The notes under the pieces are model-generated. The model did not search any database. It saw only the letters and a program-made list of their open reading frames with translations, and was not told where the DNA came from. From Defluviitaleaceae bacterium (GTDB lineage: Bacteria; Bacillota; Clostridia; Lachnospirales; UBA5962), in assembly GCA_009779915.1 (NCBI GenBank), contig WRBA01000006.1:1-64000 (forward strand): 64,000 nucleotides of DNA, written 5' to 3'. Positions within the stretch are counted from its first letter, which is position 1. Each line of letters opens with the position of its first letter. The position numbers were made by a program, and so were the translations under genes. Of this stretch, positions 18,184-27,521 are shown piece after piece.

Positions 18184-18981
18184 ATGGGTATAGTAATTGT
18201 AGTAACCAGCGGCAAAGGAGGCGTAGGCAAAACCACAACCACGGCAAACTTAGGCGCGGCATTGGCTTTACTTGATAAAACCGTGGCACTTGTGGACGCC
18301 GATATTGGTCTTAGGAATTTGGATGTTGTTATGGGGCTTGAAAATCGAATAGTTTATGACCTTGTAGATGTTATTGAAGGCAATTGCCGTCTTAAGCAGG
18401 CTTTAATTAGGGACAAGCGTTATACTAATTTATTTTTACTGCCGGCGGCTCAAACAAGAGATAAAGACGCGGTTTCTCCTGAGCAGATGCAGGAGCTTTG
18501 CAAGATACTGAAGGATGAATTTGATTATGTGGTAATAGATTGTCCGGCAGGTATTGAGCAGGGGTTTAAAAATGCTATATCCGGCGCGGACAGGGCATTG
18601 GTTGTTACTACTCCTGATGTTTCCGCTGTTAGGGACGCGGATCGTATCATAGGGCTTTTGGAAGCCAATGACCTTAGAAATCCGGAGCTTATATTAAACC
18701 GTGTCCGTGTTGAAATGGTTAAAAAAGGCGATATGATGGCTATAGAGGATGTAACGGAGATTTTGGCAATCGAAATAATCGGCGTGGTACCTGATGATGA
18801 AAGTATAGTTATATCCACAAATCGCGGGGAACCGGCAGTTACTGACCAAGCTTCAAAGGCGGGAAGGGCTTATAGTGATATTGCCCGGCGTATTTTAGGC
18901 GAGGAAGTGCCTTTTATGGACTTAGATGAGAAAAAAGGATTTTTTGCTAAAGTAAAAAGAGCCTTTGGAGGTCAATCTTAG
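18184..18981 (+). CDS. minD: septum-site ATPase MinD
   Basis: 265 aa. Deviant Walker A SGKGGVGKTTTT (about 8-19), the DADIGLRNLD switch (about 39-48) and VIDCPAG (about 117-123). The C terminus ends in an amphipathic membrane-targeting helix (KKGFFAKVKRAFGG). It recruits MinC and is cycled off the membrane by MinE. Strong AAGGAGG site. Confidence 0.96.
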   Translation: MGIVIVVTSGKGGVGKTTTTANLGAALALLDKTVALVDADIGLRNLDVVMGLENRIVYDLVDVIEGNCRLKQALIRDKRYTNLFLLPAAQTRDKDAVSPEQMQELCKILKDEFDYVVIDCPAGIEQGFKNAISGADRALVVTTPDVSAVRDADRIIGLLEANDLRNPELILNRVRVEMVKKGDMMAIEDVTEILAIEIIGVVPDDESIVISTNRGEPAVTDQASKAGRAYSDIARRILGEEVPFMDLDEKKGFFAKVKRAFGGQS

Positions 18982-19022
18982 AACCTGTGTTCAATACATA
19001 ACCCTTAAGGATGAGTGATTTT

Positions 19023-19295
19023 ATGGATATTTTCAGCTTTTTTAATAAGAAAGAAAAGTCTAAAAACATAGCCAAAGATAGATTAAAACTTGTGCTGGTT
19101 CATGACCGCGCTAACTGCTCTGTTAATTTCTTAGAGATGCTAAAAAATGATATTATCAAGGTTATAAGTACTTATATGGAAATTGATGAGGAAGGTCTTG
19201 ATATTCAGATTACGCCTGGGGGTAATGGCAAGGACGGGGAGTCTTCCCCAGCTCTTTATGCTAATATTCCTATTAAGAGTATGAAGAAGCGATAA
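19023..19295 (+). CDS. minE: topological specificity factor MinE
   Basis: 90 aa, standard MinE size. N-terminal membrane/MinD-binding stretch (MDIFSFFNKKEKS), the anti-MinCD helix with RLKLVLVHDR, and the dimerising domain with LDIQI. The start is taken at 19023, with AAGGATGAG as ribosome site; an ATG 12 nt earlier overlaps that site. MinE makes the MinCD system oscillate, so a full MinCDE set is present. Confidence 0.92.
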   Translation: MDIFSFFNKKEKSKNIAKDRLKLVLVHDRANCSVNFLEMLKNDIIKVISTYMEIDEEGLDIQITPGGNGKDGESSPALYANIPIKSMKKR

Positions 19296-19296
19296 T

Positions 19297-19411
19297 GGTC
19301 TCGTTAAAATCCGCCGCCGTTAGTGACGGCTTTTAACGATAACATCGATAGAACGAATCGGCTGCAAATGGGCAAAGCCCAGCTTTTTGCATTAAAGTCC
19401 GCGACGCTAAA
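19297..19411. repeat. family G block after minE
   Basis: Has the hairpin CGTTAAAA...TTTTAACG (about 19303-19339), GAATCGGCTGCA, a GGGCAAAGCCC hairpin and the conserved end GTCCGCGACGCTAA at 19397-19410. Same order of parts as the block after mreB. Confidence 0.55.
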
Positions 19412-19436
19412 GCCTTAGTACGCATCGTCATTAAGG

Positions 19437-19568
19437 TTGTAGCGAAATTAGCGTTCGCATCGTCATTGCGAGCCTAATGCGCGTAGCGTGTTGCTCAACG
19501 AAGCAATCCCATCACGTAATATGCCTTAGATTGCCACGTCGTAGCTAAAGCTACTCCTCGCAATGACG
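19437..19568. repeat. family E CGTCATTGCGAG inverted-repeat element
   Basis: CGTCATTGCGAG at 19461-19472 pairs with CTCGCAATGACG at 19557-19568. Inside is AAGCAATCCCATCACG and AGATTGCCACGTCGTAGC. The flank TAGCGAAATTAGCGTTCGCA is also found inverted in the copy at 54259-54379. Repeats with CGTCATTGCGAG ends are widespread in many bacteria. The remaining gap to rodA is short. Confidence 0.8.
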
Positions 19569-19599
19569 AGCAAAAAATCTAAGCTTGCAAGGAGTTCAC

Positions 19600-20778
19600 A
19601 TGGAAATAATTACTATTTTAAAGCGCAAATTGATATCTTTTGACTATCTTATGCTGATTCTTGTACTGGGGCTCAGTATATTTGGGGTAGTTGTAATAGG
19701 CTCCGCCACTCGTGTGGCTCATGGGGGTAATCCCTTGGCTTTTGAAAATCAGCAGCTATGGGTAGCCAGCGGTGTAGTTTTATTGTTATTAGCAGCATTT
19801 ATTGATTATAAATTTATAGCCAGATTTTATATTATTGCCTATGTGGTTAATATTGGTCTTTTACTTGCAGTACAGCAATTTGGACATGTTATGGTTACAA
19901 CAGGTGTTGTAAGAGCTGTTGATGTAATTGATGGAGTTGGGATACAGCCCTCTGAGTTTTCTAAAATTTTGATGATTCTTTTTTTGGCTGTACTTGTTGA
20001 GCGGCTGGGGGATAAACTAAATAAACCTTTGTATTTAGCCGGGATTTTGGCTTCGATAGCTTTGCCGGTGTTTTTGGTTGCCATTCAGCCTTCGTTGTCG
20101 GCAGCAATGGTTGTACTTATTGTGTCTCTTGCGATATTGTTTGCAGGGGGAGTAAGCTTTAAATATATAATACCCGGCATAATTGTTATGGTGCCGGCTG
20201 GTTATATGTTTTTATTGGATATACTCCGTGAGGAACCAAGGCTTGAACAGTTAGGCATATTGCAAGACTATCAAATTGCGAGAATAATACCTCTGGTTCA
20301 GCCGGAGAGGGCAACAGCCGACTCTATAAGGCAAACTATGCAGTCTATACGCGCTATAGGTTCAGGGCAGCTCCACGGGCAGGGGCTTCATGAAGGAACG
20401 CTTAACCAGCTTAATTATGTAGCTCATAGTCATAATGATTTTATTTTCGCAGTTATTGGTGAGGAACTTGGTTATATAGGCGGCATTACAGTTTTAGCAG
20501 TGGTTTTTATTATTGTTATTAAATGTCTTTATATTTCATTTAAAGCGGAGAGTATGACAGGTAAGCTTATAGCTGCCGGAGTGGGTTTTATGATGGCTTT
20601 CCAGACCTTTGTAAATGTAGGGGTTGCCATTGGCATACTGCCTAATACGGGGATGGTGCTGCCTTTTATTTCTTATGGGGGAAGTTCTATGTGGGTTAAT
20701 ATGGCAGCAATTGGGCTTGTTATAAATGTAAGTATGGAGCAACCTAAAAAATCAGCGTTTTCGCTGTTTGAGGAGTGA
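19600..20778 (+). CDS. rodA: RodA, SEDS-family peptidoglycan glycosyltransferase
   Basis: 392 aa with about ten membrane helices. SEDS signatures are visible: QPSLSAAMV (about 160-170), the long loop with GSGQLHGQGLHEGTLNQL (about 265-282), AVIGEELGYIGG, and the C-terminal GMVLPFISYGGSS. RodA polymerises glycan for elongation with PBP2. The RodA rather than FtsW call rests on its place with mreBCD-mrdA. The ATG at 19600 has AAGGAG; an in-frame TTG at 19585 is less likely. Confidence 0.88.
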   Translation: MEIITILKRKLISFDYLMLILVLGLSIFGVVVIGSATRVAHGGNPLAFENQQLWVASGVVLLLLAAFIDYKFIARFYIIAYVVNIGLLLAVQQFGHVMVTTGVVRAVDVIDGVGIQPSEFSKILMILFLAVLVERLGDKLNKPLYLAGILASIALPVFLVAIQPSLSAAMVVLIVSLAILFAGGVSFKYIIPGIIVMVPAGYMFLLDILREEPRLEQLGILQDYQIARIIPLVQPERATADSIRQTMQSIRAIGSGQLHGQGLHEGTLNQLNYVAHSHNDFIFAVIGEELGYIGGITVLAVVFIIVIKCLYISFKAESMTGKLIAAGVGFMMAFQTFVNVGVAIGILPNTGMVLPFISYGGSSMWVNMAAIGLVINVSMEQPKKSAFSLFEE

Positions 20779-20782
20779 TTAT

Positions 20783-21205
20783 ATGAATATTGCGCTGATT
20801 GCCCATGACAATAAGAAAAAACTTATGGAAAATTTTTGTATTGCTTATCGGCATATTTTGTCTAAACATGATTTATTTGCCACGGAAACAACGGGAAGAC
20901 TGATATTTGAAACTACAAGTTTGTCTGTACATAAATTTCTTTCAGGGCATCTTGGGGGTGAGCAGCAGCTTGGTTCCCAAATAGCCTATAATAAGATTGA
21001 CCTTGTTATATTTTTACGTGACCCTCTTTCTTCCAAACCGTATAATACGGACGCTAATCCGATTTTTAGGCTTTGTGATACTCATAATATTCCAATCGCG
21101 TCAAATCTTGCCACGGCGGAAGCTTTGGTTCTTGCCCTAGAGCGAGGGGATTTGGATTGGAGAAATTTGCTTAACAATGATGAGACTGAGCAAGAATCTT
21201 TATAA
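20783..21205 (+). CDS. mgsA: methylglyoxal synthase-like protein with altered active site
   Basis: 140 aa with the MgsA fold pattern (IALIAHDNKK, TTGRLI, GKID-like NKIDLVIFLRDPL, SNLATAEAL). MgsA turns dihydroxyacetone phosphate into methylglyoxal. Several residues central in the E. coli enzyme differ. The Asp71 catalytic base is Glu60 (GGEQQ for GGDQQ), His98 is Tyr87 (KPYNTD), the phosphate loop TGTTG reads TETTG, and GPxGG reads GHLGG. Asp9 and Asp90 are kept. It may be slow, altered or inactive. It follows rodA by 4 bp, with GAGGAG as ribosome site, the usual clostridial order. Confidence 0.82.
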   Translation: MNIALIAHDNKKKLMENFCIAYRHILSKHDLFATETTGRLIFETTSLSVHKFLSGHLGGEQQLGSQIAYNKIDLVIFLRDPLSSKPYNTDANPIFRLCDTHNIPIASNLATAEALVLALERGDLDWRNLLNNDETEQESL

Positions 21206-21308
21206 GCGCAAAGATTATTGATTAATTATAGAACAAACGATCTCGTGTTTTTTCGACAATTTCTAAGAAAACTGTTTTATTTAAGGTAGTTTGCCGATAT
21301 ATAAATGA

Positions 21309-21455
21309 TATAGCAGACTCAGTAAAAAACGGACTGAATCTACGCCCCTCATTCGCACTTATGCTAAAGCAAAAATGCTCATGAATGGGGCGTTCATTGA
21401 ATTTAAAACGGTAAAATAATCAAGCTCATTTAACTGTTTTGAATTCATCACTATA
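21309..21455. repeat. family B hairpin element, copy 3 (inverted, diverged)
   Basis: Read on the minus strand it begins TATAGTGATGAATTC, keeps TTAAATGAGCTTG...ATTTTACCGTTTTAAA..ATGAACG, then a variable hairpin (CCCCATTC and GAATGAGGGG) and a last hairpin (GATTCAGT and ACTGAGTC), ending CTGCTATA. Head similarity to copies 1 and 2 is roughly 75%. The hairpins are in the same order but have different arm sequences. The rest of the 390-bp gap after mgsA holds the promoter of the next gene. Confidence 0.65.
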
Positions 21456-21523
21456 TATAAATATCGTATTGCGCTTGTCCACACCCCTATGTATTTATGG
21501 AAAAACGCTGACAATATAATACA

Positions 21524-21552
21524 TTGACGGCAAGGTATATAAACAATATAAT
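21524..21552 (+). promoter_or_regulatory. sigma-A promoter of the surface-protein locus
   Basis: TTGACG at 21524-21529 and TATAAT at 21547-21552 with an exact 17-bp spacer, 45 bp before the start of the 1904-residue protein. A near-consensus promoter fits a highly expressed surface protein. Confidence 0.8.
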
Positions 21553-21597
21553 ATAATTTGACAAGATAACCGAAAAGCGAACAAGGAGGCTCTTGTA

Positions 21598-24500
21598 ATG
21601 AACAAAACTATTGTTAATAGATTTATTGCAAAAATCTTAGTTTTTATAATGATAATAGGTTATGCCGCTCCTTTTGGATCTGTAAGAGAGGTTTCGGCTG
21701 CGCCTACACCTCCGATAAGTGTTACCCCTTTGTCGGGAGGGATTATGCCGATGATGCTCTGGCCGGTTTTAGATGTAGGTGTATATAGAGGGCTTAACGT
21801 TCAAGCGGGCTCTTCGGCACCTGTGCGTATAGGTGAGCCTCGTACCCCTAACCAGGTTGTGGCACATTTTGATACTATACGGCTTGGGCAGCAGGAGTTT
21901 GGAACTTTTGTGCTGGAATATTATGTGTCAAGAAATAGATTTGTACAATTGGAAGTAGAGATTACGCCGGGTTCTACCGGGCCTGTAGCTACGGTGGAAT
22001 ATAGAGTGTATCAGCCTCCTGCCGGGGTTACTCCGATACCTCCTTTTGATGTTTCATGGACTTTGATTCATCATGATCCTACATATATGGTTTTTCATCC
22101 GTCACAAGGTTGGATGAATATTAGTGATTATTTAGACGCACCGGGCAGACCTATAGGAGTGGGTTATAGGATATTAAATGACCATAACGCGCCTACCGTA
22201 CCCCCTGACCCGCCTACTTTAACTCCTCCCAGGTTTGAGATTACCGACCTTGGAAATACTTGGATAAACAATGGTTTTTCGTTCCAATATGACGGACGGA
22301 TGATACATATAAGTTTTCGTGACGGAGTTTTTATATTTGCCTCTGACGGGTTTGTACCCGGCAGTATGTATGAGCTTAGGGTAACTCACGATACTTGGGG
22401 TTCTTCCGAAATAGTTACTGTAAATACAGGTTTAATCGGTACAGGCCCCGGAGGTGCTGTAAGAGCGGTTCCTTTTGCTAATGTTGATAGAATTTTGCCG
22501 CCGCCCTCAGGAGCATCACGTCCGGATTGGCTTTTCCCTATCCCTATTGACCGAAGATATGACGGTGCCCCTGTTATCAGGAACCCATTTAATCCCCCTG
22601 TATCTCTATTATGGCCTCCATTAGGAGGACCCTCCGCTCCCGGAGGACCTACTTGGGATTATGTGAATGATGTATGGCCTGCGCCGCCTGATCAGGAACT
22701 GGGAGTTATGATTGAATTTGTTGTGCCTTATTTTGTGGGCCCTATATTACATAATGACAATCCGACCAGAAGAAGTGACCAATCGGTTCCAATTACCATA
22801 AGATTGTGGTATGAATACATGGGTCCGCCGCCGCCTGTGCCACCGGGCATACAAGTAACTGTTGATGATATCTTCGGTGACTTTATCCCTACATTGGGAG
22901 GTCTTGGCGATAGGATGACAGCAGCGGATCATCCTGTTGATATAGCTAACAATATTCATCTGCCAAACAGGCATTTGGTTCGCTCTCTCCAATTTCAGCC
23001 GGATCCTAATCCCGGCGGGACGAACAATATTTTTAGAATAGAAATTTTAGTTGAAGACCCGGATACAGCAGGTCAATTTATGCCTGGCGTACTCTTTAGT
23101 AATACTGCTTCCACCATTGGTCTTGCGACGGAGATTATACCTAACATCTATGCAAGAAGCAATACTATACCGGATGCGTATACATTCTTGCACTATAGGA
23201 TTATACCTCACCAAGGGGGCTATGCTATAGAAGTGCTTACTCCTTTTAGGGGTGCCGTTGGCGAGTACTTAGTCCAAGAGAGAATATTCCCTGCGCCGGA
23301 GATTCCTGAAATTATTTTCAGGCAAACGGTTGTGGGAAATGAAGAGAGATTAATCTTCCCTATAAGCGATGCTGTAACAAACGCTCCAAGGCATTTTCAG
23401 ATACATTTTACCAGGGGTAATTTCCCTGTTGATAATTCAGTGGCAGGTCCCGGCGTTATTTCTTCTCAGGTATTAATATTCTGGCCGACACCAAGAGGAC
23501 CAGTTATAAATACACCGGAGTTTTTCTTTGTACGCCCATTTCAGCATACGCCAAGAGTATTGGCTTCAGGTCATGAAAGAGATGCCGGTACGGTTGAAAT
23601 GCAGCTCAACTGGGACATAGGCAGAGTGGCGGAAATGAGGGAGTTTTTTGACCTTCATGCATATCCTCCAAGGGATATATTAGCATTTCCGGATACTGAC
23701 GGCTGGCCTCATGCACCGGGCAATCCTGCTAATAGGGTGGAGCGTGTTTTATATATTGATTATATGTTTAATCACAGCCTTGCGCCTATAGATTTATATC
23801 CTCCTAATCCTAATCATGAGCGACCGTTTTTATGGCTTAGGGCAAGGATTGGTTCAACGGATATGCTTCCGAGAACTAGTACAGAGGTAAATGCCTCAGA
23901 TGCAACCGTAACTTTTGACTATGTTCAGGCTGTACCTGGGATTACATTGCAGCCTCCTGATATGTCTGTGCCAAATGCAGCGAGGATTGAACTTTTCTCG
24001 GCACCGGGTACGGTACATTATATTGCAAGGGCTACGATAAGGGTAGACTCTTATTATGACCATGCACCTGATGCGCTTTTACCGGGGGCACCGCCTTCGT
24101 GGATACCTGGACCGCTGCCTAATATGTTCTATTTTGTGTTTCCAAGAATTTATTTCTTGAATGTAATACCGACACACCATAGTATTCCTAACACTACACC
24201 TCCTCCCGGTTATGAGATGGTGCCGGTAGCAGGAGTTGGCCCTTCGGAGATTTATTCGATTACTATTGACGGTTTTGACGCGGCAGATGTACCGCCGCCG
24301 CAGAATTTGCGAGTGCATGATGAAACAACCACATCCTTTGACAATGTGCTAAACACTGTTGAGGAGGTTTCGTTCCAAGTTACATGGACGGTGCCTGCGC
24401 CGCAGCTTAGAAATTATATTGATATGTCCTATGGACTTGGTGTTCCTCAGGTGGATGGCCCGGGGGGCGAACCAAGACCTGATGTTGTGATGAACTTATA

Positions 24501-27312
24501 TATTTCCTCGGATGAAGCACTTATGGCAGCCATAAGTGCAAACCCTGAAAGAGATCCGGTTACAGGTGCTTTAATACATACAGCTATAACACAGCTTGCG
24601 GCACCAAGCCCATCGGAGCCGGGACCAACATTTGACCCGGAGCCTAATCCTGATGGGACGACGTTCTTCTTTTCAAATATTAGAGGGAATCCGGTAAATA
24701 TAGGCTCAGGAACCCCTGTGCCGAGGGACATCCTTAGAGATGGCGGCGTAATAGCCATTACAAATATAGACTTTCCTGATCTTAACAATTTGGTGTTTGG
24801 AGTTGCGGAGACATTTGATGTTACATACAAACTGGATGGCTTAGACAGAAATGAGCGATACTTTATATTTGTAGATTTTATAGTAACTCAAAGACATCCG
24901 GGCAGAGAGGTTAGCCCGCCGGTTATTCCGCCTGTGTTTGAGGTATATCCTTATGATATAGTAAGGGCTTCCTTACTGTCTAATATGGTAGGGGCTGTAA
25001 CTCAAGGCGATAGAGATGTTCCTGATGGACTAGACCAAGTGCCGCCGGCTCCAAATCCGATTAATGTACGGGATATTGGGCTGGATACCGCAACGATTTA
25101 TTGGAATAGAATAGTACCATCCGTAATAACTTCTACTGACCAAACGGAAGTTTTGGAATATGAAGTAATCCGTATAAGGGATAACCAAATGCCGGCAGCG
25201 CATTTGAATAACAGAGTTCCATTTAGGCAGGTTTGGGATAGTATAAGCCCTGCACATGCTGATATAATTGGTTTTAGGACGGAAAATTCATTGTCGGCTA
25301 ACTATACACTTAGAGGCTGGGGCGGAAGTGATTGGGCTGATACTTTAGGAGCACCTCAATTTATTTTCGACCCGCAGTCTGAGCAGATTATTATAAAGGA
25401 TAATACATTGATAACTAATACATTGTATTTCTACTATGTAAGGACTGTAAGGACAATGCGCGCCCTTAATGCTGACGGTTCGCTAGGCGCGGTTATGGGT
25501 CAAACTTATTCTGTTTGGAATCATGTAAGTGTTACCACTACAATAGTGGAAGCTCCGAGAAACTTAAGGGTTGAATCCGGTGAAGAGCGGGAGTATGACC
25601 GTCAAACCCAAGTTATGATTAGCTTTGAAGCCCCTCTTGGTAACTTAGGGGAGATAGGCAATACATTACTCTTTGAATATCAGCTTAGAATAGATGATGG
25701 GGAATGGTTAGACCCAAGCAGAGACTTTGTTTTGAATGAATCAAGGATGCTTGAAAATGTTGAAGGAAGCTGGGCGTGGCTATTATACACCATAAGCGGT
25801 TTAACCCCGGGTCAGCATTATTCTGTAAGGGTAAGGATGATTTCTATTGGTCTTGACGGAGCTGAAAGTACGTCTATGTGGTCTAATATCGCTGTGTTTT
25901 TAACAGTGATGGATCAGCAGGCTGAGGATGATAACAGGGTTATAAGAGATTGGAATAATCACCTTAGAGACGAGCTTGAAAGACTTCTTAGAAATCCTTT
26001 CTGGACTTTAAGACAAGACGCAAATGCTTTTCATGTAATATACAGGCCGACTTTCTTTACAGATGTTATCCATAATACAACAGGCAGCCAGATAAGACTG
26101 CCGCTGGAAAATGCTTGGCAGACGACCTATTTCATCCCCGCAGCGGCTTTCAGGCAAGCATGGGATGCTCATATGGGCTTTACGGTAGTTAATCCAAACG
26201 GTAATATGGAGATAATTATACCTGCAAGGTCATTGGATATGGATAATAATCCGCTTTCGCTGACAATTGCTAATGGGTTAAGGTACAATCAGTTCCAGGA
26301 CTTTATGGTTGCCATTACTATAAACTGGTCTTCTCCTGAAACTGTAAACGGTGAACCGGCACTTACCCCTGCGGCAGATGTACGCATTGCATTGCAGCCG
26401 GCAAGGCAAAATATTGCGGCTTGGGATGCAGCACTTCTTAACACATTAAGAGAGCGGATAGATGAATATTTGGAAAATCCGGCTATACGCAGATATATTG
26501 AAGAAGCTGTAAGAGGCGGAGTGCCGGCGGAGGAAATAGCCAGATATGTAATAACCGCTGTTGAAAACTCTCGTCAGGGTATAATAGGCGTTGCCAATGC
26601 AAGCTTTACTCAGGTACAGTTTGGCGCACCTCTTGTAATGCCTACTTTTGATAGGGGTATACATATTAATACCGGTGCGGACTCGACTATGGCAGCTGTA
26701 ACAGCCCTGCAGTATCATGGTAATAATAGGTGGATGCCTTTAACTACTGCGCCGTTTGGCCGCGGTCAAGGGATAGTAACTACAGTACCCGGAACTTATG
26801 TATTTACCGGCAGACTTATAAATATCCCCGGTGTTGAGCATATTACAGGGGGACCGGTAGCACGGGCAGTAGTTGCAAAACACGGGCTGGACGATTTCTT
26901 TGGCAGAGAGGCTATTGATATAGCTGCAAATACCACAAGAGGTGCCATGGTAAACTCTGTTGCAAGGATGATGGGGGCACCTCGCGGTACTGATGCCGCA
27001 GCTTGGCTTAGAGCCAATGGTATAGCAGTTCCGGCGGGCAATATGAACGGTCCTATACCAACTCAGGAAGCATTGCATCTTATGATGCTTGTATATGAGG
27101 CTCAAACAGGCACAAGGATAAACAGTATAAGGATTACTAACTTTAATGCTGTTAATAACCTCCAAGGGCTTAACCCAAGATTTAGAGATTCGCTAAGAGC
27201 TGCTGTAGAGCTTAACATAGTAAGATCAGAGAATTTGAATCCCAACGCGCCCCTTAGTGTAGGCGATCTTTTAGAAATACTTGCGGCATTGGATTCGTTG
27301 GTGGGGCTGTAG
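21598..27312 (+). CDS. giant secreted surface protein with Fn3-like and SLH-like regions
   Basis: 1904 aa. The signal peptide (about 1-35) has a hydrophobic core FIAKILVFIMIIGYAAPFG and a likely cut after VSA. The long middle is Pro-rich and beta-strand-like, with several fibronectin-III-like modules (for example near 1130-1290, VRDIGLDTATIYWNRI, and near 1320-1420, PRNLRVESG...GLTPGQHYSVRVRMI). The last 200 residues carry degenerate SLH-like units (LDDFFGREAIDIAANTTRGAMV, then NPRFRDSLRAAVELNIV with NPNAPLSVGDLLE). It is probably anchored non-covalently to the wall. AAGGAGG site; consensus promoter upstream. The exact function is unknown, and it resembles the next gene in plan. Confidence 0.75.
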   Translation: MNKTIVNRFIAKILVFIMIIGYAAPFGSVREVSAAPTPPISVTPLSGGIMPMMLWPVLDVGVYRGLNVQAGSSAPVRIGEPRTPNQVVAHFDTIRLGQQEFGTFVLEYYVSRNRFVQLEVEITPGSTGPVATVEYRVYQPPAGVTPIPPFDVSWTLIHHDPTYMVFHPSQGWMNISDYLDAPGRPIGVGYRILNDHNAPTVPPDPPTLTPPRFEITDLGNTWINNGFSFQYDGRMIHISFRDGVFIFASDGFVPGSMYELRVTHDTWGSSEIVTVNTGLIGTGPGGAVRAVPFANVDRILPPPSGASRPDWLFPIPIDRRYDGAPVIRNPFNPPVSLLWPPLGGPSAPGGPTWDYVNDVWPAPPDQELGVMIEFVVPYFVGPILHNDNPTRRSDQSVPITIRLWYEYMGPPPPVPPGIQVTVDDIFGDFIPTLGGLGDRMTAADHPVDIANNIHLPNRHLVRSLQFQPDPNPGGTNNIFRIEILVEDPDTAGQFMPGVLFSNTASTIGLATEIIPNIYARSNTIPDAYTFLHYRIIPHQGGYAIEVLTPFRGAVGEYLVQERIFPAPEIPEIIFRQTVVGNEERLIFPISDAVTNAPRHFQIHFTRGNFPVDNSVAGPGVISSQVLIFWPTPRGPVINTPEFFFVRPFQHTPRVLASGHERDAGTVEMQLNWDIGRVAEMREFFDLHAYPPRDILAFPDTDGWPHAPGNPANRVERVLYIDYMFNHSLAPIDLYPPNPNHERPFLWLRARIGSTDMLPRTSTEVNASDATVTFDYVQAVPGITLQPPDMSVPNAARIELFSAPGTVHYIARATIRVDSYYDHAPDALLPGAPPSWIPGPLPNMFYFVFPRIYFLNVIPTHHSIPNTTPPPGYEMVPVAGVGPSEIYSITIDGFDAADVPPPQNLRVHDETTTSFDNVLNTVEEVSFQVTWTVPAPQLRNYIDMSYGLGVPQVDGPGGEPRPDVVMNLYISSDEALMAAISANPERDPVTGALIHTAITQLAAPSPSEPGPTFDPEPNPDGTTFFFSNIRGNPVNIGSGTPVPRDILRDGGVIAITNIDFPDLNNLVFGVAETFDVTYKLDGLDRNERYFIFVDFIVTQRHPGREVSPPVIPPVFEVYPYDIVRASLLSNMVGAVTQGDRDVPDGLDQVPPAPNPINVRDIGLDTATIYWNRIVPSVITSTDQTEVLEYEVIRIRDNQMPAAHLNNRVPFRQVWDSISPAHADIIGFRTENSLSANYTLRGWGGSDWADTLGAPQFIFDPQSEQIIIKDNTLITNTLYFYYVRTVRTMRALNADGSLGAVMGQTYSVWNHVSVTTTIVEAPRNLRVESGEEREYDRQTQVMISFEAPLGNLGEIGNTLLFEYQLRIDDGEWLDPSRDFVLNESRMLENVEGSWAWLLYTISGLTPGQHYSVRVRMISIGLDGAESTSMWSNIAVFLTVMDQQAEDDNRVIRDWNNHLRDELERLLRNPFWTLRQDANAFHVIYRPTFFTDVIHNTTGSQIRLPLENAWQTTYFIPAAAFRQAWDAHMGFTVVNPNGNMEIIIPARSLDMDNNPLSLTIANGLRYNQFQDFMVAITINWSSPETVNGEPALTPAADVRIALQPARQNIAAWDAALLNTLRERIDEYLENPAIRRYIEEAVRGGVPAEEIARYVITAVENSRQGIIGVANASFTQVQFGAPLVMPTFDRGIHINTGADSTMAAVTALQYHGNNRWMPLTTAPFGRGQGIVTTVPGTYVFTGRLINIPGVEHITGGPVARAVVAKHGLDDFFGREAIDIAANTTRGAMVNSVARMMGAPRGTDAAAWLRANGIAVPAGNMNGPIPTQEALHLMMLVYEAQTGTRINSIRITNFNAVNNLQGLNPRFRDSLRAAVELNIVRSENLNPNAPLSVGDLLEILAALDSLVGL

Positions 27313-27345
27313 CAAACTGATTTTGTAAAAAGCCGTTACATATAA

Positions 27346-27464
27346 CAAACGACATTGAGAAACGTGATTGGGCAAGGGCGGCCCAAAAGCAGTTGGGGTA
27401 GGTGCTTTTGGGCAAAACCAAAGGTTTTAGCGCGCCGCCGAATCACGATTTCGAAAGTCGTTTG
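27346..27464. repeat. family D inverted-repeat element, copy 2
   Basis: 119 bp, about 94% identical to 13860-13978, with the same CAAACGAC ends. It sits between the two giant surface-protein genes. The flanks TATAA and CTACA differ from those of copy 1, so the match stops at the element ends. Confidence 0.88.
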
Positions 27465-27521
27465 CTACAGTATGGTTTCGGCTTTTTACAAAAATTTATC
27501 ATCTGAAAGGATGACTTTTAA

